Source: Coniella vitis | Lineage: Eukaryota > Ascomycota > Sordariomycetes > Diaporthales > Schizoparmaceae | Assembly (NCBI GenBank): GCA_011317545.1 | Contig: WUJK01000002.1 | Location: 1,922,001-1,986,000 of the forward strand | DNA: 64,000 nt | Direction of reading: 5' to 3' | In this document: piece by piece, positions 49,001 to 61,200 of the stretch | Position numbering within the stretch: position 1 is the first letter of the stretch | Layout of the letters: every line of letters starts with the position of its first letter | The notes under the pieces: generated by a model | Database searches by the model: none | Seen by the model: only the letters and a program-made list of their open reading frames with translations | What the model was told of the DNA's origin: nothing | Position numbers and translations under genes: made by a program

Positions 49001-52000
49001 TTGCATCCTCGTAGACACGAAGAGCCTGGCCAGCATCGTGATTGAGCTCGTGAATCTGAGCTTCGAGCAAATGATCCAAGGGCAGATAGTTCACATTTGA
49101 CACGCTTCCCCAATCAATAATCTTTTCCCGCAGAGAAGTGAGCGTCTGGATTGCGGTTTTGATTTCTTCCTTCATGTCGGTTGCTTCGATGCGGGGGTCG
49201 GCCTGTTTGCGGAAGATGAGGCCCGCAAGGGACAGTCCGTAAAACAACATCACTGCCCGTGTATTGTGTGCTAGATATTGTCAGCCATGGTCAGGGACAT
49301 TCTGAATATTCAGTCTGGAGTGATATGTGCCCCAAAGAGAGTAATTCATCGCAGCGAATCGGAGAGGATAACTCACCAGACCAGAGCAGCTTTCCGCTGG
49401 CGACGCACCGCTTCCCGATTTCCACAGCTCTGTCATAGTGTCCAAACATAAACAGTGGGATGATTTCCAGAGTCTCGTACCAGAGTACAGACCGCTGACC
49501 GTTTTTCGTGTTGGCATCCAGCCATGCCTTGTACGCAACGGAGTTGTGACAGTTTTGTGAGTCATCCATGACCTGTTCAGCAATAGTCATGCGCGTCTTG
49601 CCCTGCAGTGCGCGACAGACCTGGCGTACTGCAATCAAGAGTGTCCCACCACGCGTGTCCTGCTGCCAGTTTGGAATATCCTCACAACCATACTGGCACA
49701 AAGCCTCCAGATCCGCACAATTCTCGCTGGCGAACAGTTTCAACTGGACCAAGAGACCAAAGCTGAGAATGGTGGAGGTACGATCTCCTGCAGCGCTAGC
49801 ATATTCGACAGCTGTCTCCATCTGGCTCACAGCGACGCTGAATGGCATCTGAGCAGGAGCAACTAGGTAATAGTAGAGCATGTAGCTGCGAGCCATCGAG
49901 AAGGGATCCCTATACTTTTCCAGGAGATCCAGAGCGATCGATCCCAAATCAGCGGCTAATTTGGCTTTGCTGAACCTGGCCAGGGCGGCAATAGCAACGT
50001 GTAGGAAAGCCATGCCACTGTTGGGAAACGCACCGCTGTCCAGATGGATGCCAACCATTATGATAGAAAGGTGGTAATACATCAGACAGTCGCTCCACCA
50101 AGCTGCACTGATGGCATCTGCAAGAACAGCACCGATGGAGGCCAGATTTGGGTCGTCCATATTCAGTGGGTTTATGAGAGCATTACGTTCCATCGATGTT
50201 ATTCTGGAAACCAATTTCTCGAATTCCGCATCGCACTTTTCCCATGAAGGGTTCTCGTCGAAAGGTACTTTGAGATCATGAAGGCACTGTACAAGGCACC
50301 TCAATGTCTCTTCAGCATCACCGGCTTGGGAGAAGATTCGAGATTGTAAAACAGACGCGGGTGCCTTGTCGTAAGCAGTGCGCGCTGGGCATGGGTCAAT
50401 CGATTTGAATACAAATGGTATGTACCTGGTATTGAGAGACTTACCAGACATGAAGATGGTGCCCAACAAAGCATTGGCGGAGCCGTGATTGCCCATATCT
50501 AGGACATGAATGATTAGTCATGTCAAGAGACCGAAAAAAAAAAAAAAACACATCGCAAACTCACAGATGTAGCATTCGGCAGCACGCAAGTACAGCTGGC
50601 TCGTCTCCTCGTATGAAGCGTCCTCCGACCCATTGTTCCAGGGATTTGGTTGGAGGAGTGCCACCGCATTGGTATAAAACTTGGCAGCAGTCGGTCTAGC
50701 ACCGCGCTCTGTGCTCGCTTTTGCGCAATCAAAGAGAAGTCGGCGATAGGGTCGGCGAATTTGTACACGTTGCCGTATGATGTCGACCGATTCACAAATA
50801 TGCGATGCAATTGTTTCCTTCCACTTCCCGTTGTCGGCATAATGTTTCATGAGTACCTGGGCAATAACAAAATGCATCTTCCTTGCGTCACAGATCTTAA
50901 GCTGAGCAGCTGCCTGTATGTACCGGTCATGTGCGAAGCGGAAGCGATCGTCAGTCTCGCTTGGGACAAGTACCAAGGCCTGAATTGCTGCTTGTAAACC
51001 GGCCACCGCCTCCTGCTGCTTGTAAGGTCGATGTATATACTCAGAAGACGATGAAGAACGAGCATCTTGGCACTCGCCTTTGAGTAAGTGGCAAATCAAT
51101 CCTGTGGACAGGTCAGAAAACTGCATTCTCTTTCACAGGTTCGAGCTGAGCGAAGCTTGAGCAGAGCAGATACGTACCGAATGAAAATGAGTGACCAAGA
51201 AGGGCGGCCCATGCCAGCAGACACTTTGACGCCTCTGGCAATTCACTCAGACGTTTCGTGATGAAGTTGGTGTCAAGCACATCATAATTTTGCTCGCCCT
51301 GAAATTCTTCAAAAAGCTTGTCGAGGTCGTAGACCCATTGGCTTGCTCTGTAGTCGTAAAAGATGCAACGTTTTCGGTGACATGCAGAGAGCATCTCACG
51401 TATGTAAAAGGGGTTTCCGCCGGATTTTGACTGTATCACCAGAGCCAAAGGAAGGACGTCTTGCTTTGGCCGTGAAAGCGTTGCGGAAACATATTGTATT
51501 ATCTCGTCTTCTCCAAGAGGGTAAAGATGAATGCGAGTAATTGTTGGTCCGACTCTCGCCTGTTCTTGGAATTCTGGTGGACAAATGATGTTCTGAACTT
51601 TTTCGGGAGATAGTTCGTCGGGACGATATGTTATAATGATGGCCATTTTGAGCCTCGCGCTAATAATCTGCGTAATGAGTTCCACCGATTCATCGTCACT
51701 AATAGAAAAGAGTTAATTATATGATTCCGCGTACATAATTTGTAAGACAGTGAGAGCATTGTGGTAGTGCTCGCTTGCTAAAGGGGCAATGGGACTCACG
51801 CAAAGTGAAGGTCTTCCAACACGAAGCAAAGGAATTTGTGGTGAGCAAAGACCCTCAAGACGTCGAGAAACGTGTTCATCAACCTAATGGACTTGGTGGA
51901 TGTACCTGTCCGTAGGAATTCCTGCGAGCTGGATGTCGAAACAACGCTACCACGGTAAGATGACGATGGCGGAGTTGGCGTTCGCCCTGGCGAGGAGCCC

Positions 52001-54203
52001 CTCCGCTGCATAAATCCAGGCGCTCTGCTCCTAGCCTGCATGGTCGAGCCCGACGCGTTGGACATTGTTCTTGCAATGGTTGCATCTACGGGGCCGATGA
52101 GAAACTCTGGAAGATTCAATAGCTTGTGCAGCATGGGCCAGACCGGGCGGATATACTGCTTCAGCGCCTGGTGAAAGAGGGTCTCCGTATTGCGTTCGCC
52201 CCAGACTTGGCGGAAAAGAGAGGAGAGAAGTTTCAGAAGAGGTCCATATGCCATCCTCCGTGCTGTGTCGAACTTGGCTGTAGCACAATAACCACTCCTT
52301 CTCGAATCCGCTAGCACGGATTGTACAAGACAGCTTTTGCCTAGTCCGCCAGCCCCTTCAACAAGAACAACCTCACAGTGGCCCTTCCTTCGAAATTTCG
52401 CGCTGCCTAATTGTCTTGAAAGGCTAGAAGACGAGGTGTCGGTCGTGGGCGCAAACCGGGAATCTCGTTCCTCACCAAGACTGTTGACCAGGCTCCTTGT
52501 CTCGAGGGACACGGATTGGTGCCGGTCCCATGGCTTTGCTGTTATGCGATTTGATACGATCAGATCTCCAGGAAGGGCATGTGAGTCGGCTGAATAAACG
52601 GAGGGTATCATACTGCTGCGCGACCTCGGATCGGAGCCGACGGTAGCAGTGTAAGAACCACTTTGTCTGTTACCTCCAGCCTCAGAACTACCCCCGTCAC
52701 TAGCGGACAAGTCGGCAGCATCCAGAAACTCGTTAGAGAGGCTCGAAGCGTCCGAGAACCTATTGGTGGCACCCCGCTGGCTCAAGGCGTGCGACTTGGC
52801 AACCCGCTCGATAACCTTGAGTAATTCTGCTCGCTCTTTTTGTCGGCCTATCATCATGGAAGGCAGCAAGAAAAATGAGCTGACATCACGAGAAGCAATA
52901 CGCCATTCCTTGAGAGCCTGCCAGTTGCCTGAACACAGAAACTCTTGAACCTTGACCAGGTCGTGGCGCAAGCCGCTTATCGAATGGTACCGGTCACCAA
53001 CATTCTTTGCAGTGCACTTTTGAATGACTTTTCCAAGTACGTCAGGGACGTCAAGTCGAATTGTAGACACATTAGGAATCTTCTTGCCAAGCACACCCTG
53101 CACGATATCTAGCGGGCTGTCTCCATCAAACACCGGGCTTTGTGTCAAGAGTATCCAGAAGAGTACGCCGAGAGAGTAAATGTCCGTACGTGCATCTGGC
53201 TCGGCGGGCATTCGTCCCGTTTGCTCCGGGCTAATGTACAGTAACTTGTTCTTTGCGCCGAGTTCCTTGGACAAGGTAGACCATCCGGTGCTTGTGAGAC
53301 CATGTTCGAAGGACCGCAATCCTGAGCCAACTATCATTAGCATCACTTTGCCGGTTTCTTGGTTGAAATGGAACGAATCCCCTCTGATCTCGCCGTGTAT
53401 AACTCCCATTCCATGGTGTATCATCTCTAAGCACTGTGTTGCACCAATGGCGAAGTCGAGGAACGAGTTTAGGCTGATTGGGCTTTCGAGTTGTGGCGGG
53501 CGGACGTCTGCGACCCATTTGTCTTCGACCTTGCGAGCATGGTAAAAAGCCGGACCCAGGTCCATAATCTTGGAGAGGTGATTGGGGCCTGGAGAGTGAT
53601 AAATCGCAACAACAATCTGGGCTCGATCTCCCGGCACATGTGCAAGGCGTATGAGGTCCAGGGGCTTCGGAATGTGTTCCGAGTTTGGATCTGCTGTCAA
53701 AACGAGATTCTTCATCATGTGGAACACCCTTTCTTCCCGCAAGACGTGATACGAGACTCTTGCAATCACTGGTTCCTCCACCACTGCCCCGACAGAGGAA
53801 TCATCACCGGCACTGGCTTCGCTAAGTGGGCCGTTCGACAGGGACGAAGATGGGGGCTCGGATGGTGAGACGCGGGTCGAGTTCGACAGATTCGAAGGGC
53901 CTCTGGCCACAGACGATGGACTAGTGCCATATTGGCTAGAATACCTGGGTGCAAAGCGCGTGCCCCAAATATGCCTATACGTGTTGTGAGAGATTGTTAG
54001 AGATGTCCAAGCGATGCTCACACCAATGAAGGTGGCATAACAGGCCCAGGGTGGGTGGCCTACCAGTTGTCGTAGCTTGAATGAGCAGGTGGTTGCGACT
54101 CGTCCCAGGAGTAGCCGGCAATCTGGGAAAGCCGCTCAAAGATGCGTGCTGGGGGATCGAGCGCCGAATCTAGCAGATCGTCCTGGATGGCCGACCCCTC
54201 CAT
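46005..54203 (-). CDS. Group X-type hybrid histidine kinase with N-terminal pseudokinase, AAA-like and GAF domains
   Basis: Cytoplasmic sensor of the Chk1/Mak2-like class, linked in fungi to oxidative stress, wall structure and virulence-type traits. Exons are 54203-54064, 53974-51800, 51698-51178, 51101-50565, 50498-50445, 50384-49377, 49270-47884, 47800-47635, 47571-46627 and 46523-46005, giving 2,483 residues. All nine introns are phase-consistent with good donors. Order: protein-kinase-like domain (about 105-385) whose catalytic loop reads HGEIRGDSFHF and whose DFG site reads VGSG, so it is probably inactive; P-loop GAGGLGKS (about 596) of an AAA-like ATPase; a long helical, TPR-like middle; GAF (about 1720-1880); coiled coil; HisKA SHELRTP (His about 1938) split by an intron; HATPase with SNSLKF, DTGIGI and GGSGLGL; receiver with AEDN, DVQMPVMDG and AKPV (about 2204-2330). 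A Ser/Lys-rich tail follows. It lies in tandem with UDP-galactopyranose mutase. Confidence 0.93.
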
Positions 54204-56323
54204 TCTGGAGACCGGAGCGGCGGGAAAAGAAGCTGGCCGGCGTCAGCGTTGGCGGGAAACAGCGAACGGGCTCTGATGAATATGGAAAGTTAAGAGACAC
54301 GCAATCTCAGCCGTCGGTCGAGTCTTATCCCGGCGTGCTCGAACACATGGCTCGCCAGACAAGAAATCGGGGGCCCTAATCAAGCGCGCCGCTGGGGCGG
54401 CAAGTGGTGACGCTGCTAACTACCAGCGTTGCAGGGCGAAGACAAACACGCGTGCAATCTGTGTGAGAGACGCGCGCAGCTCACCCAAATATGCAGCCAA
54501 AGACGAGCAAGGAGACCTTCTTGAAGGTGGTAGTGGAGGAGATGTAGCAGGGTCGTCAAAATACTTTTTGCGTGTTGGGTGGACTGGTGGTGCTAAAGCT
54601 CCCCACACTGCGAGGCCTGGCTAGGGGAGATGCAGTGGCCGGCGATGAGGTAATGTTTTAGGACCGGGCGCGGGATAACAGGGATGAGGGGTTGCTTCTT
54701 TCCTCAAAAATTTTGGGTACTTCTTTATTTGGGCGCAGGTTGGGCGACGAGCCCTTTTAGACGCCGCTAACTTCCTCTGTTGTCTCTGGGCTGGCAAAAA
54801 ATCCGGACCCTTGTGTGTGTGACGAGCGCCAGCTTGCTGCGCAAGCGCACGAGGAAAATAGCAAGGAAGCCAGCCAAGGGCCTTGCGAAAGAGTCTAGAT
54901 CTGAGGGATGCGGTGGATCGCCCACCTGCAAGATTGTGTCTGTGCCAGGAAGAAGTGGAGAGCTCGAAGAGCGCCGACAGTCACCAAGAACTAAACAAAC
55001 CACTTTGGCTAGACACGACACGTACGTAGAAGTACTTGCAGCCTGCAGTGCAGGGAATTGCGAATACCCGCAGTGACAACAAGAGCAGTCTTTGATGGTT
55101 ATGCGCTGAGCTATGTACAGAATGCCGCACTCACCGTCCTCCATGGCCCAGACAATTACACAGGTGTGTGCATTGCCACCGGTTGAGCTTGTTTTCTCGC
55201 CCTTTCTCTTCGCAGAATACCAGAGGACGCCATTCGCCCGACCAGCAGAAAGTTTGGGGCTTCAGAAATGCTACCCTATCGAGTGGTGCTGATGGACAAG
55301 GTAGATAGGTCTGATTGGGCAGGAAAAGGTATGATAGACAGGCACGCTTGCAAAAGACTACGCCCTTTTTGTAGGGTGATGGACAGGCTCTGACTCGGGA
55401 CTCAATTTGTCAATCTACAAGGGCACCGTTACTATACAGTTTGGTCTTGCATGGTTTCTGCTGCTGAGTCATCATGCTGCTTCACTACGTATCTTGTGCC
55501 GTGGTCTTTCTATCAATTGTCGGACTCTGCCTGATGGAAGAAATGTCGCGCACCTATGGACCACAGAGATAAAATTCGAGGGTGTCACTAACCCGAGTAC
55601 GTGAGCATGTACATAGATAGTACTATACTTTCAGTGATGAAATCTTCTCCTGTGCCGCTCAGGGGAAGGAATTTGAGGCGCCCTTGCTCCAAGCTCCACC
55701 CACGCGAATCCAAAGTGGAAAGCCAATACAGTACACCACCAGATGCCTAATGACATCAGCAGTGCCAACGGCGGCTTTGGAGGCTCAGCGAGGCTTCGGG
55801 TCAATGACGGCGACTTATCGACAAGGCTGGACGAACTCAAATTGTCCAGTACGTAGGTACTTATTCGACACTGCAGACAGCCACGGTAGCGGGGAGTGTC
55901 ACCCTCAGAGCATATACCAGCTGAATAAGAATGTACAGTGTGGACGTCCAAGACACCTGAGAGTCAAAGCAGAAAGAACATAATTCTTTGTTCTATCGAT
56001 CAGTCGCAGGGTCTCTTCCAGACCTATGGCCCTCAGGACCATGCGTTTGTGCTTTCTACCAGTTGTCCGAATTATCCGTCTCGCCCCATCTATGCATTCG
56101 CCATCTTGAGGGTGGTTTGTACCACGTTTATAGAATATATCATGCCTGCCGTCTAGCCGGGTGATAGCATGTTGCGAAAAGTTTTGTCAAATGAGAAACA
56201 AAATGTTGTGTCAAAAGAATCATCCCGTCTTCAGGGTTCCCGTGCAACTCCAAGCCTGATCCCGCCTTGCCTTTCCTTCATGATACGCGTGCTCGACAAA
56301 AAAACATCAGTTTTCCCAACCCT
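54204..56323. other. Intergenic region upstream of the group X kinase
   Basis: It separates the kinase start from the 3' end of UDP-galactopyranose mutase. Short overlapping frames on both strands around 54767-55144 have no domain and no splice support. I assign only promoter and 3' UTR sequence here. Confidence 0.55.
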
Positions 56324-58232
56324 CTAGTTCAGACGACGCTCCGTGTTGGCACGGCTGTTGACGAAGTCGGGGTAGTTGAGCGTCAGCTCAACGGCGCCGT
56401 TGACAATGTGGTCAGCGGCCTCAACACCCAGCATGAAGGAGTGGTCCTGGTTGCCGACCTCGTACTTCCAGCTGCCGAAGCGGCCACGAGAGTAGATGTC
56501 CTTGGCTTGCAGCTTGGGCAGGAGCTCAGCCAGCACGCCGTTGCGCTCAAGAGCGGGTGTGGGGTAACCGTGGTAGAACTTGCGGTGGTAGGTGGAAACG
56601 ATCTCGTCCTCGGGCAGGATCATTTCGGTGTTGATGAGGCCTTGGATACAGTCCTTGAGCAGGGTCTCCTCGTCAACGGGCTTCATGGTAGACTGGGAAA
56701 CCTCCAGCATGATGGACCAGTAAGGACCTTCCTTGGCCTCGGACGAGTCGGCCTTCTCGCCGTTAGCCTTGTACAGAGTTGGCAGCTTAACGTCCTTCTG
56801 GGGCTGGTTGTATGGGGAGTAGTTGGAGAAGATAGTGGCACGGTAGAAGGGGCAGTTGTCCTCAGGGAAGTAGAGCTAGAAAAAAAAACATTGGTCAGCG
56901 CTTTGTCACACAGCAAACAATCTGGTCCGGAGGAGGGGGGGGGGGGTTAAAGGGGGATGCTCACCCAGCACTTGTCGCCAATGCGGTCGGGGCGGCCGCC
57001 GCGCAGACCAACACCAATGACATGAGTGGAGGAGAAGTACAAGCCCTTGGAGATGGTAACGAGCTCCTCATCACCCATCTTCTCAACCAGTTGGTCAGCG
57101 TTCATGGTGGAGATCAGCTTCTTGTAGCCAATCTTGGAGCCATCGGCAAAGTGTGCAATCTTGTTCTCAGCATCGACCTTGGTAACTTCACCCTTCTTGC
57201 CGAAGCGCTTCTTCTCGTCAGGCAGAGTGTTGGCGACCGCAATCCAGATACCACCGGTACCATCACGAGCAGGGAAGCGGAAGGTGGCGTTGGGGCCCCA
57301 GTTACCGGCAGTCTTGTTGAGAATGATGTTCTTGGCAATGAGCTTGACGTTGGGAGCAGCGACACGCTCGCCGAGCCAGTCAGAGGCCATCTGAGGATCC
57401 TATTAGCCTCACGCCTGCCAAAAAATAGTGTTTGAATTTTCTTGGTGACTTACCTTGGTGGTGGGAACAGCCCAGACCTTGTAGTTGTATGGGCGCATGA
57501 AGATGTTGGCGAGGTGCTCACCCATCTGGCGCACAATCCACTCGTCAAAGTTCTTGGGCTTGCTCTTGGTGACAGCAGCCTCCTGGGCAGCATCAATTAG
57601 ACCCTCCATGGCTGCAACCTGGTCCTCCTTGGGCAGCATCGAAACGTTGTTCTGGAAAGGGTAGGGGACCCAGAGGCCCTTGTAGCGAACGTAGGAGATA
57701 CGCTGGTGATTGAACCAGTCGTCCTCTTTGGGCAGAGCCTCGTCCAGGCAGTCGTCGAAGTACTTGTAGTGGGAGAAGATGACGTGGCCACCGACATCGT
57801 ACAACTGTGCACCGATTGAAATCGTGGTCAGCCAAAGCTCGACAAGCGTCAATCTGCAGCAGAAGAGGAGCTTGTTTAGAAGGGCAAGACTTACGAAACC
57901 CTCAGGAGTGACATCTGTAGCAGCAAGACCGCCAGCCTTCTCGCTCGAGTCGACGATCAACCACGAAGGACCGTTCTACGCATCCCAATTGTTAGCACGG
58001 ACATCTTTCTGGCACAGCAAGACAGCGTTTCGGTTGCTGGCATCGTCCAACTTACAACCTGGTTGAGGCGCTTGGCAGCACCCAGACCCGTTGGGCCCAT
58101 ACCAATAACGAGAACGTCCACGTTTCTGTTGCATTGGCAATGTCAGTCCCAAGTTGCACACTGAGCGGTTGAAGCTACGCTGGCCGCACAGCGGTCAGGC
58201 AGTGCGGGTGGGTGAACCTACGTGTCAGCCAT
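56324..58232 (-). CDS. ugmA: UDP-galactopyranose mutase
   Basis: Flavoenzyme (EC 5.4.99.9) that interconverts UDP-galactopyranose and UDP-galactofuranose in the cytosol, supplying galactofuranose for galactomannan and glycoproteins. Exons are 58232-58222, 58125-58056, 57975-57895, 57804-57454, 57390-56965 and 56875-56324, giving 496 residues; fungal enzymes are about 510. The first exon is only 11 nt (ATG GCT GAC AC). Introns are 63-96 nt and all junctions keep the frame. The FAD-binding site VLVIGMGPTGLGAAK is at about residues 7-21, followed by AGGLAATD and GGHVIFSHYKYF. Other family blocks are MRPYNYKVWAVPTTK, NWGPNATFRFP, GLYFSSTHVIGVGLRG and, near the C-terminus, GRFGSWKYEVGNQDHSFMLG. 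It is divergent from a nucleotide-sugar-transporter-like gene 4.5 kb away. Confidence 0.97.
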
Positions 58233-61200
58233 TTTGATGTGTTTGTTTTGCTGGGACAGATTCGACTCTGGCGTTGATGCAAAGGAAGGTGGGTTATCCT
58301 GCTGGACGCGGAGGCTCAAAAAAAAGAAGAGAAATAGCAAGAGGGGTGACAGCACCGAAACGAAGCAGGAGGATGAGAGGCAAGAAAACAGATCACAAAA
58401 GACTGGCAGGATAGGACGGCGACTGAGAGGAAGGAAAGATAATAATAGTCCCTCCAGAGCTTCAATGTCACTGATCGGTTAGGGGTCTGTCCCTCTGTGC
58501 CGCGCCCGTGCTTTTTGGAGGGGTTCCCCTTTTTTCTCTGGCCTCGACTAAACACGTTGGTAAAATGAATAGGCTGCAGGGATCGGACAAGGGGTCCCCC
58601 ACCATGGACAGCGCCATGTTCTTGCAAGCCAGTGGCCCTAAGCTTCTCCAAAGGGCTGGCTGGTTGCATACTGGCTGGGCTGGCTGGACTCGCGGGACAA
58701 CTGGACAGGGGGCCGTGGGCTTGAAACAGGTTCTCAAATGTTGGCATTGCAGCGGTGGGCATCGAGTGGGTGGCGCTCCTGGGCCCCTCGTGTCAGTAGG
58801 CTGAGTGGGTCACTAACGGCAATCCTGGGCCACCCGTGGGCCAGCTGGCTGTGGGCGAGAGGATCGTTCTCAAACCCCCAACAAGGTGGGCAGTTTGGCA
58901 GTGTGGCAATTGGTGGTGATTCAGGCGTGTACTATTTATTACTACCTACTTCTTGATGTACAGCAAGTACAGGAACTGAAAGCGTATTTTCTTGTCCAGC
59001 AGAACTCACTTGGAAGAAGCACTTGGTCTGAATATTCATCGATGAGCATAGTACATACAATTTTGGGGGGATTTCTTTCTCGTGAGGTCCATTGTTGGGC
59101 TCTCGTTAACTTTGCTTCTGCGGCAAACTTGAAGTACTCTCCAATTCGCACTCTGCTTTGTTTTTTTTGCTTTGTTCACTCGTCTCAGTCCCTTGGTGGA
59201 TGATCTCTTTTGCGATTTTCATTGCATGGAAGCGCGCCAATACACAGTACTATACCACAAGCCTTCTCGGGAACATGAAAAGGAGCAACTGATTGTGATG
59301 CGCAGAGAAGCTACCCTGAGCTTCCAGGCTTCCAAACGATTATGTACATGACCTCCTACCAGCCAGTCCCAGCCAGCACAGATGGATGGAATCAACAAAT
59401 GGCAAGGTAGCATGAGATGCCAGCTTGAGATAAGCTGTAATGGCCTGGCATCTTTGTGGTGGGTCTTTCCCCCACCCTCATTGACCCTCCAAGAGGGAGC
59501 GTATTTTATTCATGAGCAAGATGAATAATGACAGAACGGTGTTGCAGCACATCAATTTAAAGTGCCTAACCCACGTAGCAACAGAGAAGCTCAGCACTGC
59601 CCGGATGGGTCATGGAGACGGTGACCGCTGCTGAGCCTCCCAAAGCAAGCCCAAGGTGGTGGTCAGAACAGAAAACGAGAAGAGGAGACGGTCGAAGCAA
59701 GCCGGATGCCATACAGGGCTACCTACTTCTACCTGCCATGCAAGTAGGTAGCGGAGGAGCCAGCAAGGTGACAGGTGTCTAATCTCAGACGGATGAGCTG
59801 TCGTTCCCCGTCACCTATTCGAGTTGGTGATTGGAGTTATCACTTATATTAGGCCGCCTGTTCTGCACATAGTATTTACTGTGTACTGCTGTACAAGATT
59901 CCTTAGGTGTAACCTCTTGGTGACCGGTCCCCGGTTCGTCTAATTTCCTATAAAATGAGCGATGCATCTGCCAATCTATCCAATTATTCTGACTACAATC
60001 AGAGCGTGCTGCCCACTTCAGGTTGACAAGAGCGAGGCCGAAACGTCGACGGGACCGTCTCGAATATACCACGTCACACGGTCTGGTAGCTGAATATCAT
60101 CAATATATAACACGCTCTGGAGCGTCCGTCACTTACATGTCAAAGGCCACGACGACATTCTCAAGCTAGCTGGACATTACTTATGCGGATGTTGAGTCTA
60201 CATCCATGCTGTATGTAGGACGAATCCCACGCTACTACATTACATACATAGTAGTACAGTATATTGCGTACAGTACCTGCAGGGTTCGTGGATTTTGCTG
60301 ATCTCGTTTCACCTTTGGGACGATCAGCGGCTCAATTATACCGAATGCCAGAGCTCTCAAGAGAGATACAGTATGAGAAGTTTTGGACAACGGCTTGGGG
60401 CAAGACAGATCGTGGCTCTGCATCGTGCCAGTCAAAGCCGCCCGGCCGAGGAACATCTTAATACCATGTAACTATGTAACCCAAGCATCGGATGAAGCAC
60501 GCAACGGGCTCGCTCTGCAGTCACTTGTATTCAAGTACTTTGTATCGCCGCCGTGTACATAGTACTGTTTTCTCCAACGGCTCGTGCTGCAACTCACCAC
60601 CATAAAAGGTCTTACATGGTGCACAATGGCCTCGTTATGAACTGGCTTGCTCGCCTGGTTGCTGCAAACAACAAAAGACTCAACGTGCCATGAGAATTCC
60701 CGAGCATCACTAACCATGCAGCAGTGCTGCCAGTGCCAGATGGGACAAGCGGCAGGAGGCCAGCCATGACTCGGGCCTCCTCGAGACGGGCACCAACGCG
60801 ACCGCCGAATTGTAAAGGTGGGATCCTATTTATACATGGTATGCTGCTACTCATTCATCCCTTGGAGAGAGAGAGAAGGGGAAAAAAAGAGACTGAAGCC
60901 CTCGCCACCAGCGGCACCCCCGCTCCAGCCAAGTCTGATCCAATGTTTGTGCTGATGAAGAACGACCAAGTGTTGTACATATAGTGCTGTAAGACGAACA
61001 TAGATCACGGAACTTGGCGATCCGCACGTTCAAACAACCTTCATAATAAATAGACACAAGCAGCCAAACTAGACACAGACTTCTACAATCAGGCCAGGTC
61101 ATCGTCGACGGCCAATCGCAAAGGCCGACAAATCACATTCTCTGGATTTCGATAGTACCAAATCGATGACCCGTGCGAGATAGACTCCCAGTCAGCCGGC

